This document shows positions 25,360-37,021 of a stretch of DNA of 64,000 nt, piece by piece. The DNA comes from Lucifuga dentata. Its lineage: Eukaryota > Chordata > Actinopteri > Ophidiiformes > Bythitidae. The stretch spans positions 1-64,000 of the forward strand of contig VXCM01001559.1 in assembly GCA_014773175.1 (NCBI GenBank), in the 5' to 3' direction. Position numbers and translations under genes: made by a program. The notes under the pieces are model-generated. The model ran no database searches. It was not told the DNA's origin and saw only the letters and a list, made by a program, of their open reading frames with translations. The first letter of the stretch is position 1, and each line of letters begins with the position of its first letter.

Positions 25360-25819
25360 TACAGTGCCATCTACATATATTGGCAGCCTTTTTAAATAAA
25401 AGCAAAATGGGCCGTGGGAAAAAAAAAATCTCTTTAATCTTTATCCTCTTGATCTTTTATTCAAAATATTAACAAATAATCTTTAACTAAAGTAAAATTT
25501 GAAAGGAAAAAATTCTTATCTTGAAGCTAATATTTTTCTCAATCAGCCTGGTGGCATCTGATTATTGTTTTGTTGACTTTCTGACCCCAAAAAACAACTA
25601 ATGTCTGCAGTTCTCCAGCTGTGATCCCTGGTGATTCTTTGGTCACCCAATTGAGAAAAATATTTGTTTCGTAATAAGAATTTCTTTTTCCTTTCAATTA
25701 TTTTACTTTAACTAAAGGTTATATTTTTCTTAATATTTGGAATGAAAGATCAAGAGGATAATCACAGCCCATTGTCCTTTTATTTACCAAGGGTGCCAAT
25801 AGTTGTGGAGGGTGCTGTA
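25360..25819. mobile_element. Palindromic Tc1-like MITE
   Basis: Ends are TACAGTGCCATCTACATATA and the inverse of AGTTGTGGAGGGTGCTGTA, matching the TACAGTGCCCTCCA-type terminus of fish Tc1-like elements with TA at both borders. Long inverted arms (about 170-200 bases each, including the AACTAAAG/CTTTAACT and GAAAGGAAAAAATTCTTAT/ATAAGAATTTCTTTTTCCTTTC pairs) make the whole element a hairpin. No transposase. Confidence 0.8.
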
Positions 25820-26738
25820 ATTCAAACTGGGCTAACTCTGGATAATCATCAGCTTTTACATTTTTTCCTTTGTTATATTCGTTATCAAGCAAATTATAAG
25901 CAACCTCACCTAAAACCAGTTTTATTTGACCAGTGTTGGTTGCTTATTATTCTGATGTTCATTTGCTTGATTTCAGCTGTAAAATCCAAAGTTTTGCTTT
26001 TCTTGGCCTCGATCCCTGCAAATATCAGACCAAAGTTCAATTACTTCAACACTGTCTCCCACTGGGGTTGACTGTAATGGGCGGGAAGTGCCTCATATTT
26101 TTTTTTGACCTGGCTGCCAAAATACCTGTAAGGACATTCAGTCCAGACACTGTTTGGGTTTCTTGATCAATTAAAGCATAGAAATAACTGAGTCACCAAA
26201 AGTTTAAATGCAAGAGGAGGGGCTGCAGATGCCAGTGTGGGATTAATGGAAGAATAATGTGGCCAAGTAACAAAGCTGCTGATCTACATCTATGGAATAC
26301 TAAATAAAGTGTTCTCAGACCTGCTGCAGCAACCAAACGCATCACTGCTATCACAGAATCAAATTCTCATTTGAGGCATAAGCTGGAACTTGGCTTTAAG
26401 TTTTGTCTGTCATTTTTTTTTTTTTTTCAGTAAAACTTGTAATTTTAAAATAAAAAAAAATTACAGATGCAGGCCACTAAAATCCAGCTACTTAAAAAAC
26501 TATTATTATTATTTTGTATTTTGTTTTTTTAAAGTATTTTATTGATTTATATCTTTTTTTTTTTTTTTTNTTTTTTTTTTTTTTTGGAAATGCCGTCAGA
26601 CAGCTGAAAACATTCCTTTGTCCATGAATGGATTCATGATCAGTAAGTAAAGATCCCCCGCAGCTGCTGCTGCTGTTGTTGCTGTTGTTGTTGTTGTTGA
26701 CTTTTTGTGGCGGATTTTGCCCAGCAACTTTTACCGGA

Positions 26739-26745
26739 TGACTCA
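26739..26745 (+). promoter_or_regulatory. AP-1-like site upstream of the second CART gene
   Basis: TGACTCA lies about 110 bases before the TATA-like box. Between them is a poly-A assembly gap (N at 26795), so true spacing is uncertain. Confidence 0.35.
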
Positions 26746-26851
26746 CCCATGGCAGCTCTTACGCATGACAACATGAAAAAAAAAAAAAAAAAAANAAAAA
26801 AAAAAAAAAAAATCAAAGGATAAGGTGGAGCAAACAGATGACAGCAGTCCC

Positions 26852-26859
26852 ATAAAAAG
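26852..26859 (+). promoter_or_regulatory. TATA-like box of the second CART gene
   Basis: ATAAAAAG, about 62 bases before the ATG at 26914. Confidence 0.5.
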
Positions 26860-26913
26860 GTGTTTGCCGCGGAGGGGGGCAAAGCGACTTATTTGAGGCA
26901 GAAAAGAGGCCAC

Positions 26914-27215
26914 ATGCTGCCGCGCACCGGGACCACGCAGAGCTGCGGGATGCTGAGCTGCGGGATGCAGAGCGGAGCGCTCCTCTGCGCGCTGCTGCTG
27001 TTCTTCAGCGCCGCCGGAGCGCAAGTACTGGAGTCCGAATCAGGAGAGGAGCTGAGTCCCAGAGCCCTGCAGGACTTCTACCCCAAAGACCCCAACCTGA
27101 CCAGCGAGAAGCAGCTGGTAAGCTGCGGAGACGGACTTTTCCTGCATGCATGTTAAAGAAATAATAATTAATTTAAAAAAAATTCATGCAGTCTTCTGAT
27201 TTTATGAATCATGCA

Positions 27216-27257
<42 letters not shown>

Positions 27258-27799
27258 GCATTAGGTTGCATGCATAATACTGCATGTATGCATTTGGAAT
27301 GGATTGTAAATCTACTGGCGCAATGTATTAAATTACCTTGATTACTTAATTGAGTCCAGATCGTGCAAGCACAACTGCTTTCATAAACATTATCATAGTG
27401 TTCTGTATTATTTAAATTTTGTATAATTGGCAGCCTCTCTTTTTTGTTTGTTTCTTTTTGATGTTTCTTTTTGGTTTGATTTTCCTGTTTATTACATTGT
27501 TGTTGTACATGGGGAAAATGACGAAAGAAAATAGAGCTCCTCATTGGTATGTAAATACAGACATCTTTATTTTCTGTGATATTTGTTACTTACTAATATC
27601 ACATTTTTCTATTTGATCTTCATATCTACACGTCTGCAGCAAAGACAAACTGATATTGTCATGTATGTTTCCAGCTTGGAGCTCTCCAAGAAGTTCTTGA
27701 AAAGCTGCAGGCTAAAAAAAATCCTTCGTGGGAAAAGAAATTTGGCCAAGTCCCAATGGTACAGTATATCAATAATAATAATAATAATAATGATGATGA

Positions 27800-27830
<31 letters not shown>

Positions 27831-28084
27831 AGTGGTGGTGGTGGTGGTGATGATGATGATGAAAATCTGCACTGATGTTCCCTTCCTTTAGTATCTTTGT
27901 TTTCCATAGAGATGTAGTTGCAGGTGATGCAGGTGAGGTCTGCAAGCTCTCATTAACCCTTTCGTCTCTCTCTCAGTGTGACGTGGGGGAGCAATGCGCC
28001 GTGAGAAAGGGCGCTCGGATTGGTAAGCTGTGCGACTGTCCCCGTGGAGCCTTCTGCAACTTCTACCTGCTGAAGTGCTTATGA
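26914..28084 (+). CDS. cart: CART neuropeptide precursor, canonical type (three exons)
   Basis: Coding exons are 26914-27117, 27675-27758 and 27977-28084, all phase 0 with GT-AG borders. Exon 2 encodes ALQEVLEKLQAKK and EKKFGQVPM, very close to mammalian CART (EALQEVLKKLKSKR, EKKYGQVPM); both dibasic processing sites are present. Exon 3 carries six cysteines and the almost invariant block CAVRKGARIGKLCDCPRG, ending LLKCL. The first ATG (26914) gives 131 residues with a long n-region before GALLCALLLFFSAAGA; in-frame ATGs at 26950 and 26965 give 119 or 114, and the last makes the most standard signal peptide, so the true start is uncertain. It is secreted and acts as a neuropeptide. It lies 22 kb downstream of, and in the same orientation as, the divergent copy. 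Confidence 0.95.
27768..27862. repeat. (AAT)n(GAT)n(GGT)n microsatellite in CART intron 2
   Basis: Trinucleotide array that changes unit twice, starting about 9 bases after the exon 2 donor. Confidence 0.9.
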
Positions 28085-28550
28085 GCCTCCACGGACGAGA
28101 AAGTGGATCCGAGGTGGAAAGCTGTCACATCATTCCAGTCTTTTTTTTTCTTTTTCTTTTCTTTGGTACATCTGAAGAGCGGGATGCATTTGGGTGACTG
28201 CAGAACACTTGTGAAAAAGAACTGTAATGATTCTATTATCTGTTTTAAAAGTCTAATATATCTCTGTAAGGTTAGCGGTGATATTACAGGAGGTGAAATG
28301 CCATAAAAACACACACTTTAGATTCACTGAAGGAATACAGGAATATATTGTATTAATGTGACGTAACAAGAGCTAAAAATAGATGACTGCACCATACACT
28401 AAGACACCAATGAGAGTAAACTATGTCGTTTTTCTTTAGTATCATGGGAATATTATAGTGATTTTTTGTTTGACCAAAATCCAAAACTGTCTTTTGAACT
28501 TGAACTTGTTTTATTTTGATGAATGTATGACACATATTAATATTAATAAT

Positions 28551-28556
28551 AATAAA
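28551..28556 (+). terminator. Candidate poly(A) signal of the second CART gene
   Basis: AATAAA 467 bases after the stop; a second AATAAA at 28781-28786 could be used instead. Confidence 0.45.
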
Positions 28557-28603
28557 CTGTGTAACATGTTGTTTTGTAAAGCAGTGGATGCATATTCTTT
28601 GCA

Positions 28604-28607
<4 letters not shown>

Positions 28608-28636
<29 letters not shown>
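28608..28636. repeat. (CA)n microsatellite
   Basis: About 14 CA units. Confidence 0.9.
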
Positions 28637-28639
<3 letters not shown>

Positions 28640-28780
28640 TGAAATGTCAAATATTAGTCAAGCATAAACACTTCTGGCTTCACACAGGCCAGTGCTTTCA
28701 GAGTGGCTTACATAACATGTTATACTATTGTTTTAACCCTTTTTTTATGCTGATCATGTAGCTTGTTATTTGGGAACATG

Positions 28781-28786
28781 AATAAA
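28781..28786 (+). terminator. Alternative poly(A) signal of the second CART gene
   Basis: AATAAA, 697 bases after the stop codon. Confidence 0.35.
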
Positions 28787-28799
28787 GCACAAATCTGAA

Positions 28800-29868
28800 A
28801 ATAATCTGTGGAGTCACACATCCCAGGGGAAGGCTGCTCTGCTCACAATAACAGATTTCCTAATTCCTGCTGTAGAGGAAATGTGTTATGAATGCCATAA
28901 TCAATTTCAATCTTCCATTCGCTGTCAATGAAGCAGCTCGTGACGTCAAATACGTTAAAGGAGCTCAAATTGCTGCAAGTGAATTCATATTTAGAGTGAA
29001 GGAAAAAACTATGAAAAAAAAAGAATATTTAGTTAAAAAAATGCCTTTAAATATCCAAGCATATTTGCAGAAACATATTTTCAAACCGAACAGTAGATAA
29101 TCAGAAATACTGTACGTAGTTGACTTTCCTAACTATCTTACAGTGGAAAACTCATCCCTTCCTCTTGATCAGATGAAGTTACAGGATAGAGACTTTTGTG
29201 CATGTATGAGTCACAGCATCTAATCCAAAATCATAAGAAATACAATCAGTACATAAAATACTAAATACTATCATTACCTGTCTGAAAAAGCAATACTTGT
29301 GTCCAAACATTACAGCAGATTGAGTTGTTTACTTCTTATATAATCACTGGACAACTGTCCTATATCAGGTAAAGAAAATATAATGCTGCAATGGAGTTAA
29401 TCAACGATTGGCTTCAATAAATAAATGTTTGTAAGAATGACTACACATTTTATGATCAGAATTATTTGTCTTAAATTTTCTCTCTGACTCATGACACAAG
29501 AACAGCTGATATTTCTCTACAACTCAAGACTTTTTAAACTGAAAGTTCTGTACGTGATCCGTGTCAGTTTGCTTATAAGCAGTACAGATCAACAGATGAT
29601 GCTACTCTTAGCCTTTTGAATAATACTTTTTCTCATTTACAGAGACCTAGGCCTTTTGTTTGTACTATGTAGATTTTTCTTCGGCTTTTAATACCATCCA
29701 GCCTCATCTTGTGGACAGCAAGCTGTTGAGCATGTAGGTTAATTTGAGATTAATTTTGTGGATTATTAGTTTTTTATTGAATGTCTGTCTGCTTTGAGTG
29801 TGCTCTTTCAGATTTTCACAGCACATCACCTGGCTCACCTCAAGGTGAAGTTCTGGAGATGTCCCCAT
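28800..29868. other. Intergenic, no gene seen
   Basis: AT-rich sequence with short unconvincing ORFs. Phrases such as GTGTGCTCTTTCAGATTTTC and TCACCTCAAGGTGAAGTTCTGG near 29800-29860 may be a remnant of a non-LTR retrotransposon. Confidence 0.4.
28941..28948. promoter_or_regulatory. Perfect CRE palindrome downstream of CART
   Basis: TGACGTCA within non-repetitive sequence. CART transcription in mammals responds to CREB through such a site in the promoter; here the position is 3' of the gene, so function is speculative. Confidence 0.25.
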
Positions 29869-31491
29869 CAGTATCAGTCAGAAGTAGTCAGAAGTAAATA
29901 CATCCCTGTCTATTAGGGAAAAAAAAAACAAACAGAGTTTTTAACTTTCTGTAGGCAATGTCTAGGTTGGATAGCCATTTGGATCTGTTGAGCCTTTATT
30001 GTAGCACATTTAACAATCACTGAAATTGGGAAAATACTTCAAACAGAATTTGTATTAACTAATATTCTACATAACATAGTTTCACAAGGAAGTACACCCC
30101 TTACCAAAAATGTTACTATTTTGTAGAGCCACCATTGTTTGCAGCACAGCTTGTACACATCTTGGCACTGAATGAAGTAAATCAGCACAGGAGTTCTGAG
30201 AGATGTTAGGCATTCTTCTGTTATGATTTCATTCAGGTTTTGAAGGATGGATGGCTGCTGTTGCTCCACTTTCTGTTTGAGCTCATTCCAGAGGTGTTCC
30301 ATTGGATTCGTCTGGAGATGTACTGGGCCAGTCAAGTACCTTCATCTTCTTTCTCTTTAAAAAGTTGGAAGTCTTCTTGGCACAGTGTTTAGGGTAATTT
30401 CTGAAATCTTGAGCCCCGTCCAAGCCAGTGAAGGGAGCATCTTCTCTTCCAGATTTGACAATAACTGTTGGCATTTATGATTCCATCGATGAACTCCCAC
30501 CCCTGATGAGCTCATGCAACCCCGTACCATGAGGCTCCCGCTTCCAAGCATTCTTCTTTGGACTCTTCTCCTGGACGCTGCCAAACTCTCTGCACACTGT
30601 CAGAGCCAAACAGATTTAGTTTGGTCTCATCTGACCAAAGTACTGAGTCCCAGAAGGTTCAGGCTTTGTCCTTGTGTAGCTCAGCANTCTCATCTGACCA
30701 AAGTACTGAGTCCCAGAAGGTTCAGGCTTTGTCCTTGTGTAGCTCAGCAAACTGTCTGGTTTCCTTGTGTTGCTGCTAGAATAATGGCTTTGGATGAGGT
30801 CGCTGTCCATGGAACTCTGACCTGTCCAGTGTTCTCCTGATTATAGACTGTGAAACATGGCTCCAATGAACTCTGATGTAGCTTCAGCTAGCTGGAGGCA
30901 TCATGCATCTGTCCTTCAGTGCTAGCTTATGGCTAACAGCCCTCTGTGACGTCTCTGAGCTACACCCGCTCGCTGTTTGTTGACTGCTGTACCAGTGCTT
31001 TTAAAACACTGGATCACCTTCACCACAGTATTTTTGCTTATTAGCAAAGTTTTAGCAATGGTTTTGTTCACAACTTTGCTTTCATGCAATTCAATGATTC
31101 TTTTTTTTCAAATTTTCTGACAGTTCTCTCCCACATGGAGCCATTTTTACTATGTAGCTTCGGACGGATACAAAATTTGTCTTACACAAACATTATACCA
31201 CACTAGACAAGTGGTATTGCATGAAAAGGTGCCAGGTGATGTGGTGTTAAAACAGGAAGTGTCTGTAGTAAAGGTTTTTAATCTACTGACACATGCTGCT
31301 TTGTTTTGACTAGGGGTGTAATTACTTTTGAACCTATGTTATGTAGAAAATTAGTTAATAAAATTTCTGTTTGAAGTATTTTCCCAATTTCAGTTATTGT
31401 TAAATGTCCTACAATAAAGGCTCAACAGATCCAATGACTATCCAACCTAGACAATGCCTACTTTGTTTTTCTAATAGTACTTCTGATACTG
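29869..31491 (-). mobile_element. Decayed Tc1/mariner transposon with long inverted ends
   Basis: The outermost ends CAGTATCAG and CTGATACTG are inverted. A terminal inverted repeat of roughly 180 bases (left about 29910-30106, right about 31308-31477) carries TGTCTAGGTTGGATAG and GGATCTGTTGAGCC on the left and their complements on the right. The minus strand between them encodes broken transposase: CMSSSGVGVHRW, EEKMLPSLAWTGLK, then in another frame PKHCAKKTSNFLKRKKMKVL and DWPSTSPDESN, then EHLWNELKQKVEQQQPS. These match the catalytic DDE region of Tc1 transposases. Frameshifts and stops mean it is inactive; an N-flanked duplication (30625-30749) adds one more false break. Confidence 0.9.
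30625..30749. repeat. N-flanked 62-bp duplication in the Tc1 element
   Basis: Blocks beginning TCTCATCTGACCAAAG repeat exactly around N at 30687; probable assembly overlap. Confidence 0.85.
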
Positions 31492-31884
31492 TAGTGCAAC
31501 ATGGAAGCTGCTATTGTGTGTGTTTTACTGGTAATTTGTTTTTCACCTGATCTGTATTTGGTTTTATCATGCGTTCTTAAAGGGCAGATAATCTTATATG
31601 AAAGATCGGTCACTGTTTATCAACTGATGCTTAGGAATTTAGATTGGGCTGTTTTTTTACAATGAGTATTGATATGTTGTTTATTCATTATTCTCATTAT
31701 TCTTTGCCATTGGCAGCAACCACGTCATGAATTTCTCCTCTGAGATAATAAAGTTGTCTTGTATCTTGTATCTAGTTGAAGTGCCTGAATGTTTTGAGAA
31801 TCTGTTTTCCATCTTTCTTGCCAACAATCATCAATAATGCAGAAGAAACAAGAAACAGTGTTGACTTAGACTATTTTGGCTTGG

Positions 31885-31922
<38 letters not shown>

Positions 31923-31930
31923 TGTGTTAC
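31885..31930. repeat. (TG)n microsatellite
   Basis: TG run interrupted once by GGTG. Confidence 0.9.
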
Positions 31931-32384
31931 GCTTCAGAACTCAGCACGATCTTTAACACAGAACGACAACAGGGCAGATTTTAGTTTTAATTTCCTGTAA
32001 GCGTACCTGCTATCGCCATTAATATTTCACCCACAGGTTTGTTGACATGCTATATGAAGGACTAACATTTGATAGATTAGTGCTCATGGTGAATGGTCAC
32101 AAACATCAAGATCATTTATTATTGAGCAGCATTTATTATTTCACCTCCCACCCTCACAAAAATGTACCATGACACTATCATAAAAAACTGCATGATAGCC
32201 TAATTATAGAGTAATTGTATAATTGTACTTTTACTGTACAATAGAGATGATGATGTATCATAGCGGCCAAATTACTTTAGTTGTATAAAGTTACCACGAC
32301 AGTAAACTATTATAAAAAAGCAAACACTGTACAGGCATATTCTGCAGAATGCTCCACTTGAGACGACAGTTTAGGAAGCAGTTT

Positions 32385-32475
32385 AACGAACAAGTTATTT
32401 TATCTTGTGTGCACAAGATAATTATCATGTGGGAACAAGTTATTATCTTGAGGGAACCAGTTATTATCTTGAGGG
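32385..32475. repeat. Minisatellite of ~24-bp units (AACAAGTTATTATCTTG type)
   Basis: About four imperfect units containing GTTATTATCTTG and GGGAAC. Two more units appear at 33085-33125 after the LINE fragment, and related units at about 39265-39425 in tubgcp4 intron 2. Confidence 0.65.
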
Positions 32476-32479
32476 AACT

Positions 32480-33084
32480 GTTTTATCAGTCTGTGATCCT
32501 CACTGTTTACCAAGTTAATCATCTTCAGATCTGTTTATTTGTTCATGAGTCGTTAAATAGAATCCTTCTCCCATCTTTTCAAGAACTCTGTTCCTTTAAT
32601 TATCAATTCCATAATTATTCAACTCGGACTCAATGTAAACTCAAGCCTCCTACTTGTCAAACTGCTCAGTTTCAATTTGGTTACATATATAGAGGTTCAA
32701 TCTTATGGAATGTCCTGCCTTCTAATTTCATTAATTTGGCTCTTCTACAGAGGGATTGTTAAACTCTCTGAAGTGTTTTCCATATGGACTTTAACTCTGA
32801 TTTCTTTTTTTTTTTCATGTATGTTGCCTTCAGAGTATGATATTTTGCCAGAGTTGCTCCAAGAGATATCAAATGTTCTTTTGTTGTTTTGTCCATATAT
32901 TTTTTTTTTTCTTATTTTATTTTTCTACCTGTCTTATGAATTAAATGGTAACATGTATGTTATGGTGAACTGTCTTATACAAGCCCCGAGGGCTTTCTGC
33001 AGTTCAGCTTCACATTTCTTTTTTTATGTGCAATCTTGTATTTTTCTTTTGGTATGTGTGAAAACAAAGTTAAAAAAAGTTAAA
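32480..33084 (+). pseudogene. 3' end of a non-LTR retrotransposon (LINE)
   Basis: An ORF ending at 32762 carries YQVNHLQICLFVHESLNRIL, HNYSTRTQC and GSILWNVLPSNFI, which is the typical C-terminus of reverse transcriptases of fish LINEs (a YSTR motif followed by G..LWN.LP). It is 5' truncated; the tail ends in AAAACAAAGTTAAAAAAAG near 33080. It sits inside the ATCTTG minisatellite, units of which flank both ends. Exact LINE clade unknown. Confidence 0.65.
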
Positions 33085-33126
33085 GTTATTATCTTGTGGG
33101 AACAACTTATTATCTTGTGCACATAA

Positions 33127-33780
33127 AAGAATTTACTATATATCAGCACAGTTGTTTACTTCTTTTTGCCATTTCCCAAGAGGACAGCCTTCTCAAAATG
33201 GACAGAACTCGACGGAGCCCCTAAAGTCCTAAATAACTTTTTTTTTTTTTTANTTTTTTTTTTTTTTAATCTTGCGTGCAAATCATTATTTAGGACTTTA
33301 AGGGCTCTGTAGTTTTTGCTAACGAACTGGAAAAACTTCTAATGTGAAGTCACAATCCGATCAACAGTCGATGAGGCTGAAAGGCTCCTGCTGACAAAGC
33401 AGTCAGCAGAAATAGGAAATCAGGCGTGAATGTCACTGAATTCAGAGATCTTAATGATTTGAACCTTTTAACAAAACCTAATGGGCAAATGAGCCAATCA
33501 GCTGTATGTAAACTTGCTAACTGCTAATAAGGAGAAGCAGCAGGAGCTATGAAAGTGGGAAAAGTTAGAACATTTCAGCATGTACATTTCAAGCTTATTT
33601 GTAGAGCTGTTTGATATTTCTACAATAAAAGGCAAATTTTATAATTTAAAATTTTCAGAATACCTTCTGTAATGTTTAAGATGTTGCTGTCCCCTATAAG
33701 GTTCCAAAATAAAATCATGTGCACATGCAGTTATCAGAATCCTAGTTACTGTCTTCTACAGGTAGACACAAAAAAACACT
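33127..33780. other. Intergenic, no gene seen
   Basis: Contains a poly-T gap (N at 33253). No supportable ORF. Confidence 0.45.
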
Positions 33781-33798
33781 TCTCTTATTTAAATTAAG

Positions 33799-33804
33799 TT
33801 TATT
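33799..33804 (-). terminator. Distal poly(A) signal candidate for cdkn2aip
   Basis: AATAAA on the minus strand, about 1.3 kb beyond the stop. If used, 33.8-35.1 kb is 3' UTR, which would explain the gene-free stretch. Confidence 0.4.
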
Positions 33805-35036
33805 TATAAAAAAATATATCGAAACAGGACCACTGATGTCAACATACAGCAATGTGGAATAGTGTGGATATTCACACTTCAATATATTTCAGTCAACCAA
33901 GATGAGAACAAAAACAAGTCTGAACAGATTTTACCCTCAAACACACAACTGTTTTTACTGTCTTCATCAAATATTAAATTAAATAATATTCATTTCAGAA
34001 CAAGGTGTGACTCGGTTGTTTTGAATCAGTGAAGTTTTCATTAAATTAATTCTTTCTGCCGCTCCAAGAAACGAGGATACGAACACGGAAAACTAACAAA
34101 CACAAACATTTAAAATAAAACTCAAAAGGATCAGCTCAGGACTGAATGAATCAAATTCTAACGTCACTTTGAGAGCATTTACTCCTCTCAAGTTTGATTT
34201 GCATTGCTGTCTGAAAATGAAAATCCCTTTCCTCTTCCATGCAAATTAAAATGCGGATTGTTAGAAGTGAGGATACAATCCAGCCAGACATGGGAAAGAA
34301 CCTAAAAATGATCGGGTTTATGGGTCCAATGAGAAATCTGAGCATGTGGACTGATATTCCTTCATCATTCAAATATTTCCTTGTATCTTCTTGTTTGTCG
34401 CAAATATCAGAGCTATAAATATCAGTTCTCATATAAATGAACAGTGTGAATCCAAACAGAACAAAGTAATCTTATTAATTACGGCCCAGAACCAAGAAGA
34501 AATCAAAGTGTAGTTCAACAGCATTCATGAAACTACTGTAACAACCAGAATAATAAAAATGATGCTGTAACAGGACCAAACGAAGGGGCCAATGCACAGA
34601 CAGTATATACAGTATATATACTAGCACTCACAATATGAGGCAGCGGGCTAAATGAAACAGTGAACTAAAGCAATTCAATTGAAGCTGAAAAGTACAAGTC
34701 ATGTTATAAGCATCACGCTGTGATACTGAGGAAGAGGAGTCTCCTTCCCTCCTTCCTTCACTTAAGCAGACACTTGAACTCTTGAACTGTTCTGCCTTCT
34801 GGCATGGTCTTGAATGGTACATGACTACAAGTTGCTGTGTGTGTGTGTGTGTGTGTGTGTTTATTTCCTGATTATTGTGGTCATGTTGTGGGTGTGGTTT
34901 CGTTTTTTAGTTACAAAAACACACACAGCACTGTATCAAAGATGAAAAATCTAGCTATGCATCGCACAATCACCAGCGTTTTGATACCAACGTATTGTGA
35001 GGAAATAATGACAACATTATAATTACCAAATCCAAA
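33805..35036 (-). other. Probable cdkn2aip 3' UTR or intergenic
   Basis: No gene can be supported on either strand. It lies between the distal AATAAA and the stop codon of cdkn2aip. A TG microsatellite occurs at 34834-34861. Confidence 0.4.
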
Positions 35037-35042
35037 TTTAAT
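35037..35042 (-). terminator. Proximal poly(A) signal candidate for cdkn2aip
   Basis: ATTAAA on the minus strand 86 bases after the stop codon; a weaker variant signal. Confidence 0.35.
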
Positions 35043-35127
35043 TATGATTTCCATTATGACGCTCAGCTGCTTGATGGTCTGGTCCACGCGAGGTCATTGA
35101 TCCCTTCAGTTTGTCCGACTGGTTACC

Positions 35128-36873
35128 CTATGATGAGGCATCTTCCAGCTGCTCAGGCTGAAAGGGGTAGCTGAGCGCGGGAGGGAAGCCCTGGCTCCGT
35201 GGCTGATCATCCATCAACATCAAATCCTCCACATCTCTCCCTCTGTATCTCCGCCTGAAGACTTTCACTGTCACTTTGCGCCCTTGAAAGGCTTTCAGGG
35301 CTTCTTTCGAGGCCATGGCCCTGGCAGCAGATTCATCGCGGCCGTATCCCGTGCCCATGTAAACAGTCTGACAGCGAAGCTCGCACACGTGACCTTCCTT
35401 CTGTGTGCGGCCTGCAGGCAAGTCTGTGATGTCCTTGAGTGGCACCAGCACGCAGGTCAAGCTCTGTTTGCACGATTCCACGCAGCTGCGGAGGATCTCA
35501 AAGTGATCCAAGTTGGGACCAAAGCCCCCTGCTGACACCAGCTTCCAGGCCACCGCTTTGTAGAGGCGGTTAAAGAAGGGCTGGTGCTCTGCTGGGGCCT
35601 GTGGTGACGGTCCCGATTTCTGACTTACCGGCCACATGGCTGTCCTCGGCGTGGGTCGACAGTCCGTTTCGTTCAGTCCAGATTTGGCTCTTTTCGCACA
35701 GCTGTCAGCATCGCACTCTGTAAACAATAAGTCAAAGGTTCAAATGTTTATTAAATGTCCTAAAAGGAAATTTACTTTGCACAGGCATTGTAACATTTAG
35801 TCAACCAATCAGACATAAAACATAACAAACAATNGAAATTTACTTTGCACAGGCATTGTAACATTTAGTCAACCAATCAGACATAAAACATAACAAACAA
35901 TGCAAAACCAATGAAATCTAACAGACACTGAAATGTGGTGGTGACACAAAAAGCTATGGCGATTCTGTTTCAGAGAGTCAATTCAAACACGCTGCTTCAA
36001 TTGCATCAATTGCATTACCGGCTGCTGCACTCTGCTTTCCTTTTGTTGTGACTTCATCTCGTGACATTTGACCTGGAGCATCGCAGATGACTATTCCATC
36101 CCCCATCTCCTTGATCTTGTCCATAACAGCCTTTGGATAGCTGAAGGATGAACAGAAACAACAACACTTTATCTTTTCGTTCTCTCAGTAGAGTTACAGT
36201 TTATCTTAAAGCTTAAAGGTTTAATTATAGATTATCTACTGTTTTTTTTTTTTTTAAAGAATCAGTTAAACTGGGCAAATAATGAAATATCATTATGTCC
36301 CTTCTCTGGAACTAATGGCCTAGTCCAAACTATGAAAAATACTGTAGCTCCAGAACTCTATTTAGTGAATTCTACAAAACGACAGGGTGTCCGTGTACTT
36401 CTGAACTTTAGCTGCATGTCCATGCATAAGATTTCAAATCCATTATGCAGCAGATATACAGTAAATTACCTATCAGCTGAACATTCAGTGTGTAAATCTA
36501 TACCTGAAAAACAAAAAGGAAAAAGAAAAGCTCAACTGCTTTTACCAAGCAGTCGTTAACTTTAGAGAGAAATTAGGGCACAATTTTTTACTATACAACA
36601 GAAAAGGACACATCAGTATCTGTACCTGCAGCCGAGGAAAACATGATTGGCCCAAACCATAGACAGAGACAGCAGGCGGTCCAAGCTGCTGTCTGAAACT
36701 CCTGGCTTCACTGTGGGGAACGCCTCCATATTTCTCAGGATGAACTCTCTCCGAGCACCCCACTGCTTGTTGCTCTCACAGTAACCCCTGAAAGTGTTGA
36801 CCCACTGAGCCAGCTGGGGGTTCTGATCCAGGTATTCTGAAACTGTGCCATCTCCACTCCCCTCCCCCGCCAT
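35128..36873 (-). CDS. cdkn2aip: CDKN2A-interacting protein (CARF)
   Basis: Coding exons on the minus strand are 36873-36626, 36140-36019 and 35717-35128 with matching phases, giving 319 residues. Residues about 8-105 form the XRN2-binding (XTBD) domain: VSEYLDQNP, MVWANHVFLGC and YPKAVMDKI match human CDKN2AIP. Residues about 170-310 match the conserved C-terminal dsRNA-binding-type region: PFFNRLYKAVAWKL, CELRCQTVYMGTGYG, KVTVKVFRRRYRG and FPPALSYP. CDKN2AIP is a nuclear protein that binds XRN2 and modulates ARF-MDM2-p53 signalling. The human protein is 580 residues because of a long Ser-rich linker; here the linker is only about 60 residues. A noncoding first exon ends at donor 37656, and the coding start lies 2 bases after acceptor 36876. 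The ORF over 36776-37156 is a SINE and intron shadow. Confidence 0.93.
35767..35901. repeat. N-flanked 67-bp duplication in cdkn2aip intron 2
   Basis: Blocks beginning GAAATTTACTTTGC repeat exactly around N at 35834; probable assembly overlap, non-coding. Confidence 0.85.
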
Positions 36874-37021
36874 CCCTGCAATAAAAATGCATGTATGTCG
36901 TTGAAATGGATAGGTTTCGTCTCACTAGCCCAGGGAAAAGCATGTGAGATGTCCCAGTTAAATATCTCGTTGGTCTCTGCTCAATAATGTTAACAGCATA
37001 TTCCGATGGTTCTTCAACTGT

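Noticed and set aside
31776..32000. 74-codon ORF with a Cys-Val stretch
   Set aside because: The stretch is a (TG)n microsatellite translation.
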